From Stenopsyche tienmushanensis (Eukaryota; Arthropoda; Insecta; Trichoptera; Stenopsychidae), in assembly GCA_008973525.1 (NCBI GenBank), contig WACJ01000513.1, positions 1,612,001-1,676,000 of the forward strand: a stretch of 64,000 nt of DNA, read 5' to 3'. Each line of letters opens with the position of its first letter. The stretch's first letter is position 1. Under the pieces are notes generated by a model that worked only from the letters and a program-made list of their open reading frames with translations, was not told where the DNA came from and searched no databases. Both the position numbers and the translations under genes were made by a program. Below, piece after piece: positions 44,950-56,886 of this stretch.

Positions 44950-45256
44950 TTACCTACTCAGTTTGTTTGGGTTCGCATGTTTGTCGGCCATTTTGTTCAG
45001 TCACAGTAAATTCTTCCGATGGAGAGGTCGTCACGCGCTCCCATCAGCTTTTTTTTTATTCTGGAGTGTCCAGGAAAGCTTCTCTTGTGCGATGAGAGCA
45101 TTATTGGCATCCATATCGCGCACAACTTCTTATAACCAAGTTTTTCCGACGCAGGAGACTTCAAAGAGCGCGACGACCCTTCCATCGGAAGAATTTAATG
45201 TGACTGAACAAAATGGCCGATAAACACACAAACTGACCGTTAGGATCCCCCCCTAT
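44950..45256 (-). mobile_element. Mariner MITE with long TIRs
   Basis: CAGTTTGTTTGG...CCATTTTGTTCAGTCAC on the left is mirrored by GTGACTGAACAAAATGGCCG...CAAACTG on the right. The minus strand reads SEKLGYKKLCAIWMPIML, the EKLGYKKLCARWVPKML block, joined directly to the right-end sequence. It is an internal-deletion derivative of the irritans-type mariner at 59.7 kb. Confidence 0.85.
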
Positions 45257-45259
45257 ACA

Positions 45260-47380
45260 CCAGATACTCACTATAAACCGCAAATACCATATTTTATTTT
45301 GAAGTTTAAACAACTTGATTATTTTTACAGCGTATAAACACTATAATTATCAACGATTTGATAGCTTATTGTGACATTTGAATGTTTCAAATGCCCAAAC
45401 ATATAATTTTATACGATTGGATATAAATCTAGTATGCTTTATTTATTTTTAAAGACAGAATGAGAGTGTGTTTTGAACAGCTGCAATGACTTATGAGGCT
45501 CTGACCATTTTAAAAGATATTTTTACATCTAAAAATGGTCATGCTACGACACAATAATGGCGCTTCGAAGTTATTTCAAAATAGGTTTCAAATAGATAAA
45601 TTTTTCAATGCAATAATACACAAATACTTATGAAACAACCCAATACAGCGTGTTGATCGTTTGATAAGGATGCACTCACATGTTGAGCGCGCACTCGAAT
45701 GATCCAGAGAGAGTATGCACGCACATGCTGCGGACAGCGCCGTACCTTGCTTATATTTCTAATACAATATTATTTATTCAAATTGTGAGTTTGCAACGAA
45801 TCAGTCTGAAAAAGCTACGTCTGCTGAATACGGAGGGGCGTAATAAAACCTCCCCCGCCTAAACTCATTTACGTTTTTCGCGGCTCAATTTAGCGTCGTC
45901 TTGCTGCAGAATGTCTATGTAAAACCGCGATATAACAATCTCACCAAGCATATTTTTTTAAAGTGACTTTGTTATATATTTGGATTAAAACCAACGCGTC
46001 TAAATCTAAGCTCAAATTTTCAAGTTTGAATAAGAAACTGTGACCACTAAGTCGGAATGCGCGATATTAAGAAGAGTCGACCGATGACAATGACTGCGGG
46101 AAGACGTGCTCTTCTCGCCGGCTTCTTATCAGTCTCGCAGCTGGGGTCTCTCTATCCGAATGAAATAAAAATCTTTCGATCAATTTTTTTGGTATCTTCA
46201 TAAGAAGTGCGTTTGGCATCATCAATTGCTTTCGGTAGAGATCTCATGTGATGGTTTGATTGCGATGGAATCGCTCATAATTCGAACTAATTCCACCAGT
46301 GCGCTTGGAACCATGGATATTCTGCGCATAACATTCACACACCCAATGCCTGATCATCTTCATTCGTGTCTATGGACTTTCCACGATCCGATACTGAACG
46401 CACCCGCGTGCGACCGTTCATCTTAAGATTATAGGCGTATTGCGCGCGAAACAATTTCGGTTTGCAAAATAAGCGGCATTACTTTCAAGTACTCTAGGTT
46501 CAATTGATTCAGCTTTCATCGATGTCAAGCAAATAAATAATCGCAGGTGCATTTATCGGTTACACAGAGAGGCGTGCATTGCAAAGGCCGAAATGCGCGC
46601 TCGGAGCGATCGATCGTCGCGGCCGGCGGGAACACGACGTAAGGTTGCGAAGCATGGAGCATTAATGGTAAAGATGAGGACGTTAGAGATGGACGAAGGC
46701 CGTCATGGGACGGTGCAATGGCTCACGAAGCGATCGGAATCATCAGTGCGAGACGTTCACACGCGCCGTTGTTTCCGTTGCGTCACTGCACGACGTACAC
46801 CTGATCATACATCGGCTCTCTCTGTACGTCGCTCTGATCCCGAACAATTTCTCCGAAATTAACTCCTACGATGTATCGACACGATGATTCACAACGTGGG
46901 TGTGTTTCAATTTATAGCTCTCCCGGGCAACGTTTCGTTCTGCGGTGCCGTTCTGCGAGGTCGTTAACGCGCTGTGGGGCGACCGACGTAAAGAGGCGAC
47001 TTCACCCGCCACCCAAATGGTAAATCGGTCGATTCGCTTGTCTGCGCGCTCATTTTATATCACATCATCATATGCAATCGTCAGGTAGAACAAGCGATGA
47101 CACCACGCTCTTATGTAAATATATACCTTCCTCATCATCACCTTCATCATCAGTTCAATGCAGTTTATGCATTTATCGGCGGATTGTCATATGGTCGCGT
47201 TTAGGGAATCCAATCCCGGGTTCCCGGACAGTTTTAGGTGCTCATGAATCCCGGGATTAATAAATGTAATCCTGAAAAATTCGGGATTGAAATTTTTATC
47301 TAACAGAAATCGTACACCTCTCCAGCATGATGAAGGCTACTAAATCGAGACATTTCCGCCGAAATCTGGACGCTTGGAAA
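45260..47380. other. Non-coding region with family J and a GC-rich island
   Basis: 45,660-45,735 is family J. 46,560-47,000 is CpG-rich with overlapping open frames on both strands (46,593-46,862 plus being the longest) but no recognised domain. 47,210-47,300 has an inverted pair of ATCCCGGG-type motifs that may be element ends. Confidence 0.3.
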
Positions 47381-47383
47381 CAG

Positions 47384-47570
47384 TGGCGTAATTACTAATT
47401 GGCGAACTTAGACGACGCCTAGGGGCAATAACTGTCTAATCTATATATACATATATGTTTTTCAAATTTTTATATTAACCTTTCTCTACCTGTGATGTAT
47501 TTACTACACTTCGATTCTAATAATGGGAATATCGATATGAAATATAATAGTTACGGAGAGGCTCTTTAAA
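47384..47570 (+). mobile_element. hAT-like end with family C sequence
   Basis: Begins CAGTGGCGTAATTACTAATT, a typical hAT terminus, and runs into family C (TGATGTATTTACTACACTTC...ATATCGATATGAAATATAAT). The AACTGTCTAATCTATATATA stretch between them also adjoins the family C copy at 51.6 kb. Confidence 0.6.
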
Positions 47571-47691
47571 CATTTCTTAAATAAATAAAATTCTTACGTT
47601 TTCAAGTTAATTTTTGATAAAATTTATCAATGCAATTTTTTAAACATATCTAAATTAAAGTATAATTCCACCACGGCCTTATTTCGAAAGA

Positions 47692-47850
47692 TCATCCAAA
47701 TGTTGATATATTATCTATGTTCCTCTTTTTTCCTACGTTTAGTATCACCAGCTGATCCGTAGGATGATTGGTTTTCTGCTTCAAATTCTTATAAACTATG
47801 AATGATGCCAAAGCTGCAATATCCAGCATATTATAGAAAATATCTGCAAT
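47692..47850 (-). mobile_element. piggyBac transposase C-terminal fragment
   Basis: Reads DIFYNMLDIAALASFIVYKN, then QKTNHPTDQLVILNVGKKRN before a TGA stop. The FYNMIDxAxxNSxVIY block is diagnostic of the last part of piggyBac (DDE_Tnp_1_7) transposases. No other part of the gene is nearby. Confidence 0.85.
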
Positions 47851-47859
47851 ATTTTATGC

Positions 47860-48030
47860 CCGGTGCACAAAATAACAGTTTTCAAGCTAGTAGAGCAATC
47901 TAGTGCCAACGAATCAGGAAGTCAAGCGTTGAAAATACAGAGCCAGCTTCGTTTTAAAGCTATTTTTTAGCTCAAAAACGGAACTTGAGATTCCATGCTG
48001 CCAATTTACCAGTACTCGCTTTGCTTTACT
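47860..48030. repeat. Family D repeat, inverted relative to 53.8 kb
   Basis: CCGGTGCACA near 47,862, AGCTCAAAAACGGAACTTGA and TGCCAATTTACCAGTACTCG are mirrored at 53,795-53,905. Confidence 0.6.
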
Positions 48031-48096
48031 ACTTTACTACTTTGCTTACTGCTTTTGATGGCTACGCTACTGCACGGGTCCGTTCTTCTATCGGGC

Positions 48097-48438
48097 TGTG
48101 ATGCTGCTGGACGAATGGATGGGAATACGAAGGGCGTCGAATGGAAAGACTCTCTTCGCAAGATAACTATTTATTCCGCACTACAGATAGATAGATATCT
48201 GGCTGCAGGAGGGACGACTTCCCGCAGCCAAGGCCAACCGACCACTCTCCCGATTCCCGCCTCCTGCGCGTCACTGCCCAACCGGTAACGATGCACGCGC
48301 AAGAAGCGATCGGTCAGTAAGCAGGTGCAATGTCTCAGCAGGGCCACAAGAGATGGCGCTGTTAAAATAGCACATTGCACCTGAAGAGAAATGGAAGATG
48401 TCGCTACTACGTGGGGATGATAAATCGCCCACGCTACA
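48097..48438 (-). repeat. Family A LTR-like repeat, copy 4 (full, 342 bp)
   Basis: Read on the minus strand it starts TGTAGCGTGGGCGATTTATC and ends CAGCATCACA, so TG...CA. It carries an AATAAA-type signal beside the (TC)n-like tract. The 102-codon frame at 48,171-48,479 is within the repeat and not a gene. Flanks show no matching 4-6 bp duplication. Confidence 0.85.
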
Positions 48439-48680
48439 GTCCCAATAAAAGCAAGCCCTGCCTGCTGAAGTTTTTTCACGCCATCTAAATTCGAATAAAA
48501 GCATGAACGCCCATCAATTTGTTGGCAAAAAATAATTTTCGATGAAGACCAACAGTTTGGGAATGATCTGGAATAGCGAAGACCTGTTTAGGTCAATCAA
48601 TCTATCGATCAATCAAATATGAATGGCCACCCGGCGGAGCAATTAGAGCTTGCGTCGATTTATTCCAATATTTTGAAGAT

Positions 48681-48770
48681 GGAGCAAATTGACTTGAACG
48701 TCACGAAACATGAAACTCCATAGCGTAAAGCAACCACTACACCAATAGCCAGCCAATTTTATTACAAATT
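48681..48770 (-). repeat. Family B repeat, fragment
   Basis: GAACGTCACGAAACATGAAA, AAGCAACCACTACACCAATA and CCAATTTTATTAC are the inverted right, box A and left parts of the family with the middle deleted. Confidence 0.55.
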
Positions 48771-49084
48771 ACAAGCTAATGAATTTAGTCAGTAAAATTT
48801 CGTAGCGTACACATTTCGGGAGTGAGGTTAATACGCACTTATCGTGTTCTTATGTAAATCCACTTTTCCCTCGGGACCGCACAGCGCAAATAAAGCTTGC
48901 ACATCAATAAATGAACCTTAACACTGTTGATATTGTTGGGTACATACATAACCACGCTGAGTTTTAAGTATATCGTTGATTTATGTGGCTTTCAATTATT
49001 TATTATGATTTTTAGAAGACCGCCGACGATCTAAGAGCATCCCATACCCAATGGTTTTTAACCATTTGAATAAATAATAATAAT

Positions 49085-49190
49085 ATATAATAGAATTGAA
49101 GCACGACATTGAAAACGAAGCGCTATGGGTGGCAATATTTGATAGTGTATAAACGTGTAGGGGTACCTTTACAGCACGACTTTGCCATCG
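49085..49190 (-). repeat. Family N repeat
   Basis: AACGTGTAGGGGTACCTTTACAGCACG is the inverse of the block at 62,515-62,550 and 61,492-61,525. GAAAACGAAGCGCTATGG also pairs with 62,565-62,590. Confidence 0.5.
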
Positions 49191-49599
49191 ATGTACGAGT
49201 GTATGATGAGACGCAAGACACTCCGTCTCTATCTACGATTCGCTAATCTTTGCACTCAATGTGCGAAAATACTTTCTTTATCACTCGAGTCCGTTCGTAG
49301 CACAAAAAAATAAACACATTCTAGCCACTATGTTTCATGCACTTGTTAACACACTAAACACGTACAAATTTTGTATGGATGCCTAACTTTTTATAGCGTC
49401 CCTATCTTGACGCTATAGAAGAGTTGACTATTAGTCTTTGACTTATACATCCCTGTCTTAGAACGAAGATATACTTGAAATAAAACCAATAAATTGATAA
49501 AGTGCATCTAATGTCGTTCATGCTTCGGTGCGAACGTTCGACAAATAAATAAAGCTTTATGCATTTTAACAAAGGGAATTGTTTAATAATTGTATTCGG

Positions 49600-50900
49600 T
49601 CAATAGGCCAATAGAGAGCGATGAGTTGACATTGTGAATTTTCCGATTACTCGGTCGAGCTTTGTTCTTGTGGCGCGGTTATTGCTATTTCCTCTCCTCT
49701 ATTGAAAACCGGTTCAAATCATTTCAACGGAGCAAACTGCTGATTCATCAAAGCGCATCGAAAATGACATCGACGTCATCCGCGATCGCAATGAAGAAAG
49801 AAGCGCCGAAACTACCGAGCGAAAGCTTGATTTCACCCGAGGGGATTTCCCTTTGTAATGGTGCAATATGGAGGATAGGGCATGACATTCAACCCGCTTT
49901 ATCAAATGGCACACGGACGATGTGGAATTGAACGACCGAGAGCGACTGAGATGGATGTCTTTCGTCGAGGCCCGGGGTTTAGTCCTACGTGCGTCGAGTC
50001 TCTCGCCCGAAATGGTGTCAGAACAGGGGTGGGTTCATTTTCGGGTGGAGGCGTCGCTCCCAGTTTGAAACGAGTGATATATTACAATAGATAGGGTAAT
50101 TATGCGAGCGGAAGGTGAGCCGCGTTAAAGGTCAGCCAAATATCGCCGCCTTTTTCTGGGAGCGCCGCCGTACGTTCCAATTAGCGTCGGATCGTCTTTC
50201 GGTTCAGCTTTCCTATGCACAGACGACGGGGACAGTGTTAACGAAATAACGGCGATGCTTTCCATTTTCGCACTTCGTCAAGAGATGCAATTCTGCGTTG
50301 GTAATCGTGTCATTGGCGGAAGTGACGGGTGCACTATGCACGAGTTCCGCTCTTCTTCCTCTCACTTGTGTGTTAATAATTAATATGTTTTTATGGCACG
50401 AGGGTGTTAATGTGTGTCGACGAACATAATTCAAACGCGATTTGGGCACGGCCGCCTTTTGGGGCTGAAATGCGCATATTTACTTTAGCAAATGAGTTTT
50501 CGCGAGCGTTTTCAACGCAGAAACGGATATTGTAACGGAAAATGCTGGTGATTTTGCGACTGAAATAGAGAGGACATTCAATGAGCGGAGCCGATCGGGG
50601 AATACCCCCTTTTTTTTTAGACCGGCGCCAATTATTTGGGGTATTTCTGGGATGCCGCCAGACGACCTTTCGTTGGTATTTAAATTGAACAGTTGCGAAA
50701 CTTACGAAAGCGGATACGACGTCCCTTATTTGGTCGCCCTTCGAGCGACGCCACCTTCCTCGGCCGGGGCTGTAGAAGGACTGTCGAGGACCGACGTCGA
50801 CTACCCTCGGGTGGCCAAAATCGGGTCACCAGGTCGGCACGTCCGTCGGACGTAGAATGCGCCCTTCGAAGTAGTCGTCGCTCCTCCGACACTTTTATGT
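49600..50900. other. GC-rich region without recognised gene
   Basis: Several overlapping frames on both strands, for example MTSTSSAIAMKKEAPKLPSE starting near 49,774 plus, and 50,652-50,855 plus. Codon choice gives no clear winner and I find no domain. A promoter-associated island or a decayed gene are both possible. Confidence 0.3.
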
Positions 50901-51383
50901 AAAATTAATCCAATCAAGGCCGATACTAAATCTGACATCATCGATATTATCATCGCACCATCACAAAACACACGCATATACCACAACTAATTTTAAGCCA
51001 CTTTAATGTGGCCGATTTAAAAAAAATGTGGTCCCTAATGACACAGAAGCGGGGGGCGTTCGAATCCAAGCGCTAAATCACTCAAACTATCCACAGATAC
51101 AATGCAATGCGGATTAACACATGAAATTGCCGAATTAACAAATAATGAAAATACAGGGCCATCCATGTGTTACACCTAGATGTCAGCACCGTATAATATT
51201 TATAAATGAAACACTAAAAAATTCAAATATTATTTTGATTTATATGCCCGAAGTAACATTAAAGCATCGAGTGTTTCGTCATTTAGTCTGGATCTGATTT
51301 TGGAAACCAGGCAATTTGCTGCTGAAAATTAATCCAATCAGCCTCTACACTCATTGGAGGAGCCCCCATTTTCGTATAACATC

Positions 51384-51635
51384 ATCAATGTGACTGATAA
51401 AATTCCTATCTTTTGAGACCCGAACTAAAACTTGCAAAATTCCCGATTTCCCGACAAATTATTTATTTCCATCGCTGCAGATGAATACTTACATGATATA
51501 ATACTTTGATGTGATTCGTAATTATATTACGCAAGAATAAAAAAATTCTTAACCCCGTATCTATTATATTTCATATCGATATTTCCATTATTAAAGTCGA
51601 GGTGTAGTAAATACATCACCGGTAGGGAAAGGTTT
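51384..51635 (-). repeat. Family C inverted-repeat arm, left
   Basis: 252 bases that are the inverted counterpart of 52,600-52,851. They include CATCACCGGTAGGGAAAGG, TTATTTCCATCGCTGCAGAT and ATCAATGTGACTGATAAAAT. Confidence 0.85.
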
Positions 51636-51879
51636 ATATAACAATTTGAAAAACATATATGAACTGTATATATGTATAGTATACATAGATTAGACAGTTA
51701 ATGTCAGGACATAGATTAGACAGTTAATCAGGGAATTAAAATGGGAAGAACTTCCACACCCTCCATATTCATCAGATCCGGCTCCGACGCATTGTAAATA
51801 AAAATGAAAAAGTTAAATGCATTATTTCATTGTTAAACAATCGGCAAAGTCTTTTCAATGCACCTAATACAACGAAATA

Positions 51880-52030
51880 CACACCCACACATACAGTAGA
51901 GATGGCGCTGCGCAGAGTCTGTATGATGTATGCGACAGACACACTACAAGCGATTCTCCATCTCTTTCCAACCAACAGTCGCTTAGAGTTTCAATTTTCG
52001 TGACGTTCAGACAAATTTACCCTACAGCGG
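51880..52030 (+). repeat. Family B repeat, copy 7, in the loop of the inverted repeat
   Basis: Contains TGATGTATGCGACAGACACA, CAACAGTCGCTTAGAGTTTC and TTTTCGTGACGTTCAG. The left third with box A is missing or heavily altered. Confidence 0.65.
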
Positions 52031-52599
52031 CTATACAAGTCTCACTTCAATACAAATTCTTCTTTAAAATCTCCATATATTTAATTTAAATTGGTTTTCA
52101 TTGAAAATTTCCGAATCCTTCAAACTATATGCTAATTGACCACATGCCTTCTTGGTCATTTTATCGCAAACAATGACTGGAGTGTTTATTTTTTGACGAA
52201 TCTTTTTTTATTGCACAATACGAAAACCAACAAAAAATGAAATCGTCCATGGAATGTTAATTGAGGGAAATATAATTAAATGGACTAAAACAAATTGCAG
52301 TCCTATGAACGTCTACTCTAGAAGCAATATGAATGTGCAGGCTCGGGATTGCGATGAATAGAAGACGAGATGTAGAGGTCTTCGTCTCGCAGTGTGATTA
52401 ATTAGTGAAAGTACATTTGCAGAGAATATAATTAAAGTACTAGACATCTACAAAAAAGACACGATGAATAAATAATTACTGCAATTGAATCAAAGTTGTA
52501 TAGCAAGTTGTGCCCGAGTAATTCCAAATTAAAGCATTCGAAAGCTTTAACCTTTGGATGCTTTGGATATTTTTATCAAATTGTTATTGTTATTTAAAA

Positions 52600-52851
52600 A
52601 AACCTTTCCCTACCGGTGATGTATTTACTACACTTCGATTCTAATAATGGGAATATCGATATGAAATATGATAGATACGGGCTTCAGAATTTTTGTATTG
52701 CTCCGTAATATATTTACGAATCACATCAAAGTATTTTAGTATGTGTGTATTCATCTGCAGCGACGGAAATAAATAATTTGTCGGGAGATCGGGAATTTTG
52801 CGAGTTTTAGTCCGTGTCTCAGCAGAAAGGAATTTTATTAGTCACATTGAT
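52600..52851 (+). repeat. Family C inverted-repeat arm, right
   Basis: AACCTTTCCCTACCGGTGAT, AATCACATCAAAGTATTTTA, CATCTGCAGCGACGGAAATA and GGAATTTTATTAGTCACATT each have an inverted match in the left arm at the same spacing. The arms are separated by 964 bases. Confidence 0.85.
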
Positions 52852-53794
52852 TAGTCAATTACAAAAAGCAGTGATTGGCCAAGACTGCGTCCTTCCCACC
52901 CTGCAGGGTTATTTGTTTGAATTCAAATGAATTTTATGATATATGGTAACACTTGATCTGGCTGATTTATGTCAACACTTCATAAGCAGATCATGTAAAA
53001 ATATCAACAAATCAAATACGATAAGTATGATAATATGAAACCAATAGATATAACTGTGATTTTTTTTAAAACGTAAGATATTAGTGTACGACCTGAGCAG
53101 ATCCGCACTTTTTCATGGTTACTCACCGCTCCAAATTAATAGCAGGCTAATACATCGACGAAATATGAGTTTGGCTGGAGTGCTAAATATTTTACGGTTG
53201 ATATACAGGTAGCACAAGCGAATAATTTATTTGATCTCGCGAACAATAGCCGTTTGCAGTATAAATATAAAACAATGACACCAATAGCATTGGAATTCCG
53301 TTGCTAACATATTTCAGTATTTTTAAATTTTTAAAATGATTTGAACCAACGGAATTGGAACGAAATTCAAATATGCAAATTTTAATATGCTAAATCAATA
53401 TTTCTATATGGGCAAGTATCGATACGCCTCTTATTATGCTTTCTAATGTTATATAATACCCCATCAAATCACTCGGGATGTCCAAATTCGATGTGGTGCT
53501 CGAAACTATTTCCGATAATTAAGCAACATGTAATTGTTAGACATTTGTACACATGCTTTTGTAATCGGAGCATACGGTTGTTGTAATACGATTTTTTTTC
53601 TGAAAAAAGCCATATCCGATATCGGACGTAGGCGATCTCCATGGTGGGTTATTCTAGGAATAAATGATTTCATGTGGTGATTTCCAATTGTTTTCCACAT
53701 ATAATAAACCCTTCTGTCAATAAGATCTGGCCACACCATTTGGCTTTTGCGATGAGTTTTTTTTATAGCAGTTATGTATAGATCTCACCAACGG

Positions 53795-53905
53795 CAGACT
53801 AATGTCCGGTGCACACGAGGCTGGTTTACTAGCTAGTAAAGCAAGCGAGTGCTAGTAAATTGGCAGGATGGTATCTCAAGTTCCGTTTTTGAGCTAAACA
53901 ATAAC
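53795..53905. repeat. Family D repeat
   Basis: GTCCGGTGCACACGAGGCTG, AAAGCAAGCGAGTGCTAGTA and TCTCAAGTTCCGTTTTTGAG are inverted copies of 47,860-48,030. Confidence 0.6.
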
Positions 53906-53990
53906 AGGTAATAGAAACATTCATTGACAGAAGGGTTAAATAACGATGCAGTTATTTGAATGGGATTTTTAAGTGAAATTTCTATAGGCG

Positions 53991-54185
53991 TAGTAGGGCA
54001 AATTGGTCTGAATGTTACAAAAAGTGAAACATCAACCGATATTTGGTTGGAGAGAAAGGGAAAATCATTTGTAGTATGTACATGTCTGTGGCGATACATC
54101 ATAGACGCTGCGCGCATGCGCCGCGCCTTCTCTACTGTGTGCGTATTTATACGTAGCGCGCCTATTTTATTATATATGATACAAA
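53991..54185 (-). repeat. Family B repeat, copy 8 (inverted)
   Basis: ATGTTACAAAAAGTGAAAC, GCGCGCATGCGCCGCGCC and CGCCTATTTTATTATATATG are the inverted right, middle and left blocks. Confidence 0.72.
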
Positions 54186-54559
54186 TTTATTTAACACCTG
54201 AACAGAAACTAAACCACTATACCAACACTTGCTCATAAAACAAGTAAGTGCATATATATGAGATACATTTATTATCCAACGGGATGGAAGTCATACGAAC
54301 GGAAAATGATCTGTATATTGGATTTTCTTGCGAAAAATATGCAATGCAGCATTCAAATAGATAAAAATCCGTCCAGACATTGGAAACTTTTCCTTGCCGG
54401 AGCGCTAGTCGAGACGAGCCCGGAAATTTCTTACGATGCAAATCCTTCAAGGCAAACGAGGATAATTGCATTACCTCGGCAGACAATTTTCGGCAAAACA
54501 AAATCAAAGAGTCGCTTTCAGCAAAATAATCTAATATGTTAAAAAATTAATATGCAAAC

Positions 54560-54691
54560 CTTTATCGATCAGATCCGGTGCCCTCTTCGCGCTTCGGAGA
54601 CGATATTCTGCTAAATTTAGCGGATTTTTCTCATTATTGCTTCGACGTCGTAAAATTCGGCCGGCGGTTCGCGTCGTGTAACGGCCTCGTT
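54560..54691 (-). CDS. Candidate internal or terminal exon, unidentified
   Basis: A 132-nt block between an acceptor TTGTTGCAG and a weak donor AAAG|GTTTGC. Two readings are possible. One is open throughout and Arg-rich. The other (phase 0) reads NEAVTRREPPAEFYDVEAIM and then RKIR before a stop; YDVEAIM resembles the YxVExIL start of a chromodomain. GC is higher than the flanks. There is no partner exon, so this is tentative. Confidence 0.25.
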
Positions 54692-55324
54692 CTGCAACAA
54701 TTAAAACATTAATATTAAATCTGAAATCCGAGCTTAGGTTAAATTTGATGGCATATGAATATATATATATGGTAACACTTGGTTTGGCTTTGTATTTATG
54801 TATAATGCGCTTGCACGCGGGTTCGTTCTGTTTTCGGATCGCTGTGCTGTGGAATGGATGCATTTGAGTGCCGATACAAATACCGTCAACTTAACCAATC
54901 GTTGTTATTTACGGAGAATAAGATCACAGCTATGAGACCGTAGGAAGAACATCTTCCCGCATTCAAGGCTAAACGACGACTCCCCGCCTCCTGTGCGGGC
55001 CGAAATAAGCGTGTAAAACAGATTCGATCGAACGAAAGAAATGCATTTATACGACGGCCAATTTCAATTGACACGGCCATAAAAATATCGTGCACAAATT
55101 AGCATTATATGGATTTAGTGCCTGATAAAAAACGCATTCGTTTTTACGCAGGGCTCACGAATCATCGCTGGAAATATTCAAAGCGATCGCCCAAGTTAAT
55201 TGGCTAATTGAACTTGCAGTGGAAGACCACTTACATCATCGCTGCTTTCAATCTGTGTAGAATGAAAGCACCACAAATAGTCCTCGAGTGTTTGTTCTTT
55301 ATTCGACCACTTGCACGGGCGTCA

Positions 55325-55862
55325 ATTTTGAGTGTTTGTGTGTATTTTTATCCTCGCCACAACCGTCCGGCCGAGTCGACTATTCGACGTTTGGTGGCCA
55401 AATTCTAGTCAACCGGTTCGATAAATAATCAGCCAACCACCGTATGCAAGGTATGCTGAAAACGTCACTGCTGTGCGTGAGAGTGTACGGAAAGCCCCGA
55501 GGCAGTCAATTTCAAGTCGTTCACAAGGTCTATGCGAAAAGCCGCGATATACTGTTCGCGAAATAGCTAACAAGTTAGAAATTCCACGAATATTCGTCCA
55601 TTATCATCTGACTAAATTGGGCTACATCATTCGTTTAGATGTGTGGCTTCCTCATGAGCTGACTGACTCAAATAAACTTCAGCGTATTTCAACATGCGAT
55701 CTTCTTCTCCAGCGACATAATAGCCAACCTTTTTTGAAGAGACTTGTCACTGGAGATGAAAGTTGGATACCCTATGAGAACATCCAACGTAAACGGTCTC
55801 GGACCAAGGGTACAGAGCTTTTAACTGTAGCTAAACCTGGCCTACATCCAAAAAATCCATGA
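55325..55862 (+). mobile_element. Chimeric mariner pseudogene
   Basis: 55,370-55,535 reads AESTIRRLVAKF and, after a stop and frame change, ESVRKAPRQSIS, the DNA-binding part also seen at 12.2 kb. From 55,545 it switches to RYTVREIANKLEIPR, KLGY, VWLPHELTDSNKLQ, FLKRLVTGDESW and TVAKPGLHPK, a mariner with intact VTGDExW. The C-terminal half is missing. The second half matches 2,925-3,240. Confidence 0.82.
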
Positions 55863-55952
55863 TTCCATCGCATAAATGATGATTTCCCTCTACTTTCTAT
55901 TCAGTTTTGGCCTGGCCAGAGTACAGTGAAGAGCCCTTGTATTTTTTCAAAA

Positions 55953-56886
55953 TGTCGATCGATAAAGTGCATTTACGTCATTGTTTACTTTAAGAATTCC
56001 GTAAAGACAATACCGCGAGTATGGCAACCATAAACATTTGCGAAATGTATGGAGCAGATGTCATCAAAGTTCGACAGGTACGAAGATGGTTTACAAAATT
56101 CCGATCTGGGAATTTTTCACTAATTGATAAACCACATATCGGGCGGCCATTAAAGTCTGTTGACGACAAGTTAAAAGTCATAATTGACACCAATCCACGT
56201 CTAACCACCAGGGAGATCGCGTCGATGATGGAAGTCAACCAAACAACCGTATTAAGACATTTGAAGCGTATTGGGGATGGTTTCGCAGTACGACGTTACG
56301 GCTGCCAATTTATTGGATCGTGTTTCAACGAGACAAAAACATGAACCTTTTTTGCATCGTTTGGTAACGGGAGATGAGAAATGGGTCGTGTACAACGTGA
56401 TAAGAAAAAGATATTGGGCTATAGCTGGACAAGCCCCATTAACAACTTCGAAGGCCGAAATCCATCAAAAAAACGTTCTGCTTTGTGTTTGGTGGTATTG
56501 TAAGGTTATTGCGTATTTTGAACTCTTGGAACGCAATCAGACAATTGCAACAGAGCGATATTGTCAGCAATTATCCAAATTGAACATCGCCTTTCAAAAG
56601 GATAGACCAGAATTGGTAAAAAGGAAAAGTGGTAGTGTTTCATCACGACAACGCGCGACCACATGTGACTATGATGACCCAACACAAGCTAAATGAATTG
56701 AATTGGGGTGTTATCAAGCATCCACCTTTTTCTCCAGATCTTGCTCCTTCCGATTTTCATGTATTTCGATCATTGCAAAAAAAATTAAATGATAAAAATA
56801 TTGATACAATAGAGCAGGTAAAAACATCCCTTACTACATTTTTCGCATCAAAATCCACGGAATTTTACACTAATGGTATTAATAAG
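55953..56886 (+). mobile_element. Near full-length mariner transposase pseudogene
   Basis: ATG at 55,953 opens MSIDKVHLRHCLL, then a stop, then EFRK...ICEMYGADVIKVRQVRRWF and the SGRP-like HIGRP helix-turn-helix linker. After a frame change come HLVTGDEKW-type sequence at 56,360, LLCVWWYCK, VVFHHDNARPH (frame change near 56,640) and PPFSPDLAPSDFH, so all three catalytic Asp positions (DD34D pattern) are present. The C-terminus is cut at GINK by the hAT-like element starting at 56,887. One stop and two frame breaks make it inactive. Confidence 0.92.

Noticed and set aside
48171..48479. 102-codon minus-strand frame
   Set aside because: Lies in a family A repeat; similar frames appear in every copy of the repeat.
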